Positions 31,140-33,707 of a DNA stretch of 33,707 bases are shown piece after piece. Under the pieces are notes generated by a model. The model did no database searches. It saw only the letters and a program-made list of their open reading frames with translations, and was not told the DNA's origin. Position 1 is the first letter of the stretch; each line of letters starts with the position of its first letter. Made by a program: the position numbers and the translations under genes. The DNA is from an uncultured Prevotellaceae bacterium (GTDB lineage: Bacteria; Bacteroidota; Bacteroidia; Bacteroidales; Bacteroidaceae), in contig CAMHEL010000022.1 in assembly GCA_946184125.1 (NCBI GenBank), positions 1 to 33,707 of the forward strand, read 5' to 3'.

Positions 31140-31871
31140 TCAGTGATTTCTCTTTCTTTTTTCACTTCCACGCTCCCAAATACTTTTGCGGTCGGCGGCA
31201 CAGAGGCCGCCGATGATATGGGTGGGAGGAGTGGGGCGGGGGATGGCGATGCTGCTGCTTATCTGTCGGAATTCGGCGTTCTCGCGGCAGGTGGTGAGCA
31301 ACTGCTCGATGTTGGCGTTGCGGCCACGCACCTCACCCTCGTGTGAGGCCTGGGCCACGTCGCGGTCATGGTGAAGGGCAGCGAGAAGGGTGCGAAGGGT
31401 GCCTTCGCCTATTTCTCCGTGCATCAGCTCTTCACCTACCTTATGGAGCAGCACCGTCAGTGCCTCGCGGTCGGCATCGGTCATGTCACCGGCAGGAGCA
31501 AGGGTGAAGGAAATGGGGCGTGGCTGCACTGTCTGAGTTTCCTCGGTTTGAGGTGCCATATTCTGAGTTTCCTCGGTTTGAGGCGCTACAATCTGACTTT
31601 CCTCGGTTTGAGGAGCTACTACCAGAGTTTCCTCGGTTTGAGGCTCCTCGTTTTGTGCCTCTACGATTCTCGGTTCGGTCTGTGTCTCCGTCATCGGATC
31701 CTCTTGTGATGTCGTAGGTGTAGGAGTGGTGTTGTCTGTCTTTTCCTGGTTTGCAGTGCTGGCCGCATCATCGTTTGACTGGGTGGTGCTACATTCGTTG
31801 GATGGGCTTGTAGTTGCTGCCTCCACATTGGTTTCAGCCATGGTCTGGGGGATTGTTTCTGTTTCTTTCAT
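31140..31871 (-). CDS. Thr/Glu/Gln-rich protein with 10-residue repeats, possibly phage-derived
   Basis: A 243-residue protein without signal peptide. Residues 1-70 are low-complexity Thr/Ser/Asn/Glu. Residues about 73-113 hold four 10-residue repeats of the type PQTEETxxxA. After a Pro-rich joint comes a predicted helical region: ADREALTVLLHKVGEELMHG, EGTLRTLLAALHHDRDVAQA and EVRGRNANIEQLL, then a basic C-terminus WERGSEKRKRNH. The EGEVRGRNANIE-like segment resembles small proteins encoded beside terminase genes in Bacteroidetes prophages, so it may be a relic of the same prophage as the terminase. That link is weak; I do not otherwise recognise it. Confidence 0.5.
   Translation of the reverse strand: MKETETIPQTMAETNVEAATTSPSNECSTTQSNDDAASTANQEKTDNTTPTPTTSQEDPMTETQTEPRIVEAQNEEPQTEETLVVAPQTEESQIVAPQTEETQNMAPQTEETQTVQPRPISFTLAPAGDMTDADREALTVLLHKVGEELMHGEIGEGTLRTLLAALHHDRDVAQASHEGEVRGRNANIEQLLTTCRENAEFRQISSSIAIPRPTPPTHIIGGLCAADRKSIWERGSEKRKRNH
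31533..31652. repeat. Four 30-bp coding repeats
   Basis: Units at 31533, 31563, 31593 and 31623 each contain TTTCCTCGGTTTGAGG. The 30-bp period keeps the frame and encodes the PQTEETxxxA repeats, so unit number can change without breaking the gene. Confidence 0.95.
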
Positions 31872-31893
31872 GTCTCTGATTTTTTGTCAGTGG

Positions 31894-31901
31894 CAAAATT
31901 A
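31894..31901 (-). promoter_or_regulatory. Minus-7 box of the repeat-bearing gene
   Basis: TAATTTTG followed by CC on the minus strand fits the consensus, 23 nt before the ATG; no minus-33 TTTG is found at proper spacing. Confidence 0.35.
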
Positions 31902-31939
31902 ATACGATGGGTGGGAGATATATGGGCATTTTCGTATTC

Positions 31940-32160
31940 TTGGAGGTTTTTTGGAGGTTTTGAGGGAGTTTAGGAGTTTATGAGTTTTGAGGGAGTTTAG
32001 GAGTTTGGTAGTTTAGGAGTTTAGACATATGATTTTGACGCTTGGGGGAGTTTAGGAGTTCTGGATTTTTTGAGCTTTAGAGGGAGTTTAGGAGTTTGGG
32101 AGTTTAGGAGTTTAGACAGATGCTTTGTGGGCACATGGTCTAAAGTCTTTTTTGAGTTTA
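31940..32160. repeat. Octamer array (TTTAGGAG), second large block
   Basis: Many 8-nt units (TTTAGGAG, TTTGGTAG, TTTGGGAG) are interspersed with GAGGGAG steps. GACATATG- or GACAGATG-type leaders occur at 32024 and 32115. The block mirrors 9962-10217 and fills most of the divergent gap 31872-32497, in which no gene is seen. Confidence 0.85.
32115..32147 (+). repeat. Composite repeat lacking the hairpin cassette
   Basis: GACAGATGCTTTGTGGG is joined directly to CACATGGTC and TAAAGTC. Compared with the full copy 46 bp downstream, exactly the 134-bp cassette is absent, while both flanks are kept. Confidence 0.85.
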
Positions 32161-32320
32161 GACATATGCCTTGTGGGATTGGGAGAGAAATCCCCCCGCA
32201 TCAAATGTAGGGTCTTAGCTCGTCTAAGACCGCTGCACCATGATGCTAATTTTTTCGGTCTTAGACGAGCTAAGACCCTACGATTAAGTTCGAGAATCAT
32301 CCATTTAGAAGCACATGGTC
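32161..32320 (+). repeat. Composite repeat, copy 2, with perfect 26-bp inverted arms
   Basis: Left flank GACATATGCCTTGTGGG, cassette 32178-32311, right flank CACATGGTC. The arms at 32207-32232 and 32256-32281 are perfect inverted repeats. Each arm also self-pairs (GGTCTTAG, 5 nt, CTAAGACC). Copy 1 at 10218-10376 differs at only a few positions. Confidence 0.92.
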
Positions 32321-32362
32321 TAATGTCTAACGTCTAAAGTCTAAAGCCTAACGTCTAATGTT
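32321..32362. repeat. Heptamer array, TAAAGTC type
   Basis: Six units, TAATGTC, TAACGTC, TAAAGTC, TAAAGCC, TAACGTC, TAATGTT, follow directly on the right flank of composite copy 2, as at 10377. Confidence 0.88.
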
Positions 32363-32417
32363 ACAAATGAATGATTATTTTTCATGCTGTTTGCACAAAG
32401 TTCTTGTTTTTTTTTGC

Positions 32418-32425
32418 TATTTTTG
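32418..32425 (+). promoter_or_regulatory. Minus-7 box of the beta-helix gene
   Basis: TATTTTTG followed by CAG fits the consensus. A TTTG lies at 32390-32393, spaced 24 nt, slightly longer than usual. The leader is about 65 nt. Confidence 0.45.
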
Positions 32426-32497
32426 CAGTGTCCTTCTCGGTTGGCCCATGGTTTCCCGGTTGCGACTTTATTAGAACACACCTAAAATTAATATGAT

Positions 32498-33394
32498 ATG
32501 AAAACGATTCGCCAATTTTTAGTGTTATTGTTGTTGCTGGTGATGGCAGTGCCCGTCACTGTGAGTGCTCAGAAGAAGAAAGCAGTGGGTGCTCCGAAGC
32601 AGAAAGTGGAGCGGGTGGTCACCGCCGAGGGGTTGATACGTGCCCTGAAGAGCAACACGCGCATCATTATCCCCGAGGGAACGGAGATTTTACTCACGCC
32701 CGCGTTGGAAAACGATGCGCTGTGCGATTTGCTCCACATCGTGAAGATAGATACTTACGCTGACGACTTCTCGTCTTTCAAACAGCGTCCGACACTGGGA
32801 TGGGCTGACCATTTCGACGGTCGCGAACTGGTTGTGGCTGGCATGCGCAACATCACCATAGAAGGTGAGGGCGAAGGTGCCCGGCTCATCGTCACTCCAC
32901 GGTACGCTTACGTGCTACGCTTTGTGGCATGTACGGGTATCAAGGTCAATAACCTCACCTTAGGACACACCGACGAGGGGTACTGCCAGGGCGGTGTGCT
33001 CTCGTTCCATCAGTGCGACAATGTGAACATCGACCATTGCGACATGTTCGGTTGTGGCACAGAGGGCATCGAGGCCGTGAATTCCACCAACTTAGCCTGC
33101 GAAAACTCCATCATCCGTGAGTGCAGTTATTTCATCATGACGGTCAAAGGCTGCACTGGTGTTCAGTTCACCGGCTGTTATTTCTTCCTCAACAAGGAGT
33201 TCACCCTGGTCAATGTGAATGGCAGTAAGAATGTCGTGTTCACGCGCTGTCTTTTCGAGGAGAACAAGGGTACTCTCTTCAGGGTCAACGACTTCAAGGT
33301 GGTGCTCGAGGACTGTGTGGTGAATCATCCTGAGGATTCACGTGGCGACACCCAGATGCTCACGCTGAAGACCACCGACTGGATTGCACCCTAA
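32498..33394 (+). CDS. Secreted right-handed parallel beta-helix protein
   Basis: A 298-residue protein with signal peptide (residues 1-24, after TVSA before QKKKA). After a basic linker, VVTAEGLIRALKSNTRIIIPEGT is the usual N-terminal cap of pectate-lyase-like beta-helices. Coils of about 22 residues follow: RNITIEGEGEGARLIV, GIKVNNLTLGHTDEG, NVNIDHCDMFGCGTEGI, NLACENSIIRECSY, GVQFTGCYFFLNKE and NVVFTRCLFEENKG, with regular V/N-x-I/F steps and repeated cysteines. The fold is clear; whether it is an enzyme or a structural protein is not. No lipobox or T9SS tail is seen. Confidence 0.85.
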   Translation: MKTIRQFLVLLLLLVMAVPVTVSAQKKKAVGAPKQKVERVVTAEGLIRALKSNTRIIIPEGTEILLTPALENDALCDLLHIVKIDTYADDFSSFKQRPTLGWADHFDGRELVVAGMRNITIEGEGEGARLIVTPRYAYVLRFVACTGIKVNNLTLGHTDEGYCQGGVLSFHQCDNVNIDHCDMFGCGTEGIEAVNSTNLACENSIIRECSYFIMTVKGCTGVQFTGCYFFLNKEFTLVNVNGSKNVVFTRCLFEENKGTLFRVNDFKVVLEDCVVNHPEDSRGDTQMLTLKTTDWIAP

Positions 33395-33420
33395 GAATAC
33401 ACGTCTTTAGCTTGCAATTA

Positions 33421-33640
33421 GGCTATCCCGAATTTTGCGAATTAGAGAAAATCTCGTAACCCTGAAAATTCTCAATCTCTCAAATTCGGGATAGCCCTTT
33501 TGTCATTCCAGTCGGCCTCGAATTTCTCGAATTACCTCCCTTCGGTCAGTGGGTCTTCGACAAATCTCTCAAATTCGTGATACCCATTCCAGTCCATCAC
33601 AAAATTCTCAAATTCGTGATCACCCTTTTGTAATTCAAGC
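33421..33640. repeat. Inverted repeat and degenerate ATTC-rich repeats at the right end
   Basis: GGCTATCCCGAATTT (33421-33435) pairs with AAATTCGGGATAGCC (33482-33496), followed by CTTTTG, a possible long-loop terminator for the beta-helix gene. CTCAAATTCG(T/G)GAT recurs at about 33479, 33568 and 33607, with related CGAATTTCTCGAATTA between. Beyond 33640, minus-strand frames stay open to the window edge (for example a basic ERLERLRRQ-like stretch ending at 33648), perhaps the end of another gene, but too short to call. Confidence 0.55.
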
Positions 33641-33707
33641 TCAGGCATCAGCGCCGTCGCGGAGCATGTTGTCTGCGCAGTCGTTCGAGACGTTCGCGGG
33701 CACATCT

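Noticed and set aside
31533..31652. Possible CRISPR array (four 30-bp units)
   Set aside because: There are no spacers: the units are directly adjacent, keep the reading frame and encode a peptide repeat.
32125..32337. 70-codon open frame inside composite repeat copy 2
   Set aside because: It is read through the inverted arms and heptamers, so its peptide merely reflects the repeat; the opposite strand gives a similar frame for the same reason.

Overview
The window looks like chromosome of a Bacteroidales bacterium, probably Prevotella-like; the genus is inferred from the general look of the proteins, not proven. The pointers are proteins with type IX secretion (T9SS) style C-termini, a DUF6029 outer-membrane protein, Omp28-related proteins, FISUMP-domain proteins, a fused Memo/AMMECR1 protein, and promoters of the Bacteroidetes type (minus-7 box TAnnTTTG).

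Layout. Positions 1-3.7 kb: a uracil-DNA glycosylase family protein, a secreted FISUMP protein, a REP-like hairpin block, a small outer-membrane beta-barrel protein and a ~100-bp tandem array. 3.7-7.2 kb (minus): an operon of a secreted carboxypeptidase-regulatory-domain protein, a fused Memo+AMMECR1 protein and its radical SAM partner. 7.5-9.9 kb (plus): a type B carboxylesterase and an SGNH hydrolase ending in a strong terminator. 10-11.7 kb: a large repeat block, an unknown membrane protein and nucleoside diphosphate kinase. 11.8-13.3 kb: a phage tail remnant holding the end of a tail protein gene, a tail assembly chaperone with a classic -1 frameshift site, an opposite-strand small membrane protein and a truncated tape measure gene. 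13.4-19.4 kb (minus): an OPT transporter with a BASS-family transporter, and ClpB with a small HExxH protein. 19.7-26.9 kb (minus): a TlpA-like thioredoxin, a DUF6029 protein, an Omp28 lipoprotein and two T9SS-type proteins, one of them a very large Omp28-domain protein. 27.1-33.7 kb: an orphan phage terminase, a FISUMP gene fragment, a 55-aa protein, a DUF3332 lipoprotein, a repeat-bearing possible phage protein, a second large repeat block and a secreted beta-helix protein.

The most unusual feature is a family of intergenic arrays with 7- or 8-nt periods (consensus TAAAGTC, TTTAGGAG, TAATTCA, ATTCCTA, AGGTTTG). They abut or supply the stop codons of several genes, bracket the phage tail remnant, and flank hairpin cassettes. 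One cassette of about 134 bp occurs twice, 22 kb apart, with identical flanks; beside the second copy is a version precisely lacking the hairpin cassette. I know no described element with this structure, but I could not search for one.

The second item of interest is the 19.7-26.9 kb cluster. It places CxxC proteins in the periplasm, in a lipoprotein and in a probably T9SS-secreted product, next to an outer-membrane protein, as would suit an extracytoplasmic thiol relay.
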